Source: CAYQNU01 sp964419055 (lineage in GTDB: Bacteria; Bacteroidota; Bacteroidia; Flavobacteriales_D; Parvicellaceae). From it: a DNA stretch of 64,000 bases. Of the stretch, positions 63,185-64,000 are shown in pieces. Both the position numbers and the translations under genes were made by a program. Under the pieces are notes generated by a model that made no database searches, had not been told where the DNA came from, and worked only from the letters and a program-made list of their open reading frames with translations. Where the stretch lies: contig CAYQNU010000005.1 in assembly GCA_964419055.1 (NCBI GenBank), forward strand, positions 124,001 to 188,000, read 5' to 3'. Numbering within the stretch: the stretch's first letter is position 1; each line of letters opens with the position of its first letter.

Positions 63185-64000
63185 TTAAAACCCCCAACTG
63201 TTGTCTCTTAGATTATAACGATTAAAGGCTATTTTTACTCTAGGTTGAATGTTGGAAAAACTGGAAGTAGCTTCCACAAAATATACTCCAATTCTGTAGC
63301 GTGCTCGCTGTGCTTTAAAACTTCTTTCAATGCCTGCAAAATATTCAAAATATTGATAATTGTATTGCGGAATAAGTAAATAGCTTGCCCCAACCACAGC
63401 ATGTAACCCTGTTTTATTAAACAATGGAATGAGGTTGGTTAATGCCCCATTAAAGTGATGGATGTAATTAATTCTAAGGTATTCATCACTAACAGCCAAC
63501 GTGGTATCTTGAATTTGCATCGATTGTAATAAAGAGGCAAAAAAGTATTTATCCCCTCGTGGGAAAATCACATTATCTACATATCTCAAATCGGTTGTAT
63601 TTATGAATCTTCCTGCACGCATATCATAAGATGATGTGCCTAATGTACCTACTTTTATATCTTGCTTAATATCAAATGCAATAAAATCAAAATCGATTTC
63701 ACTCCCTAAAAAATTAGGAATGCCTTTTTCATAAAAAATAGTAAAAGTAGGCCATTTACTTCCTAAAATTATTTTTCTTTTGGGCTCAGTCATGTATTTC
63801 TGAAAGGGAGTAAAGGACAGTCCAATATTTAATATGGCTGATTTATATCTAGTAAAACTAAGCGGTTGATTTTGACCATCAAACCAGTCCTCCGTAACTT
63901 GTCCAAATTCATATACATCGATAGGCAATCGGTCAACATAACGCAAATTGGCACTAGCAAAGAGTCCGTTCACTAATTCTCTGGATGTAAATACATTGAT
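63185..64000 (-). CDS. DUF5686-family outer-membrane protein, C-terminal part
   Basis: 272 residues visible; the frame is open to the right edge (INVFTSRELVNGLF at the border), so the gene is cut. Alternating strands and terminal KIAFNRYNLRDNSWGF, ending in Phe, indicate an outer-membrane barrel. Segments RKIILGSKWPTFTIFYEKGI and DKYFFASLLQSMQIQ fit the barrel part of the DUF5686/carboxypeptidase-regulatory family of Bacteroidota, which are large surface proteins. Confidence 0.78.
   Translation of the reverse strand: MNVFTSRELVNGLFASANLRYVDRLPIDVYEFGQVTEDWFDGQNQPLSFTRYKSAILNIGLSFTPFQKYMTEPKRKIILGSKWPTFTIFYEKGIPNFLGSEIDFDFIAFDIKQDIKVGTLGTSSYDMRAGRFINTTDLRYVDNVIFPRGDKYFFASLLQSMQIQDTTLAVSDEYLRINYIHHFNGALTNLIPLFNKTGLHAVVGASYLLIPQYNYQYFEYFAGIERSFKAQRARYRIGVYFVEATSSFSNIQPRVKIAFNRYNLRDNSWGF

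Overview
The window looks like the chromosome of a low-GC Bacteroidota bacterium, most likely a member of the Flavobacteriales. The evidence is the recurrent TAnnTTTG promoter element, a secreted hydrolase with a type IX secretion C-terminal tail, DUF5686, DUF6660 and DUF4377 proteins, a CzcA pump fused to its own TolC-like channel, and many small lipoproteins. No rRNA, tRNA, CRISPR array, prophage or transposase was seen.

Bases 1 to about 23,170 are an accessory region built like an integron cassette array. Six attC-like sites (775-906, 1560-1638, 1985-2115, 14481-14613, 16034-16165, 19217-19349) have outer core boxes of the RYYYAAC...GTTRRRY type, about 20-bp inner arms and the same left/right spacer asymmetry, so all point one way. 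Reading leftward on the minus strand, gene units end 9-67 bp before a site: a response regulator, histidine kinase and BamA-like outer-membrane protein; an AlwI-type restriction-modification operon (regulator, Dam-like methylase, endonuclease); a two-gene system matching type II Thoeris (TM-macro ThsA plus TIR-like ThsB); and an ankyrin-repeat protein. A further site pair encloses about 350 bp with no intact gene. At the right end lie half an attC core, a nested inverted repeat and the last 48 codons of a tyrosine recombinase, oriented with the cassettes. The array therefore looks like an integron that has lost its integrase.

Inside the array, 2413-14133 is a metal-response island. A DtxR/MntR-type regulator is transcribed divergently from a seven-gene run: di-heme oxidoreductase, Rieske protein, porin, DUF6660 protein, CzcA-TolC fusion, CzcB-like adaptor and P1B-type ATPase. 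A promoter pair and a small palindrome lie between the regulator and the run. Related nested palindromes sit outside both ends of the island.

From about 23,300 on the content is ordinary chromosome. First comes a surface-polysaccharide-like block (23993-33971) with a Wzz-like protein, an O-antigen ligase-like protein, a nucleotidyltransferase, three small methyltransferases and three B12-domain radical SAM proteins; this combination has no function I can name. Then follow purL, a J-domain membrane protein, a PaaG-like enoyl-CoA hydratase, a YiiX-like amidase, two unknown secreted proteins, pdhC and pdhA, a WD40-caspase-EF-hand protein, a class III CoA-transferase, a cyanophycinase-like protein, a transaldolase, an aminotransferase, murF, 5-formyl-THF cyclo-ligase, a helical-repeat protein, a ParE-type toxin-antitoxin pair, a non-canonical Nramp transporter, an RND-family membrane protein, a LIC11966-like surface protein, a Prc-type protease and the C-terminal part of a DUF5686 protein cut by the window end.
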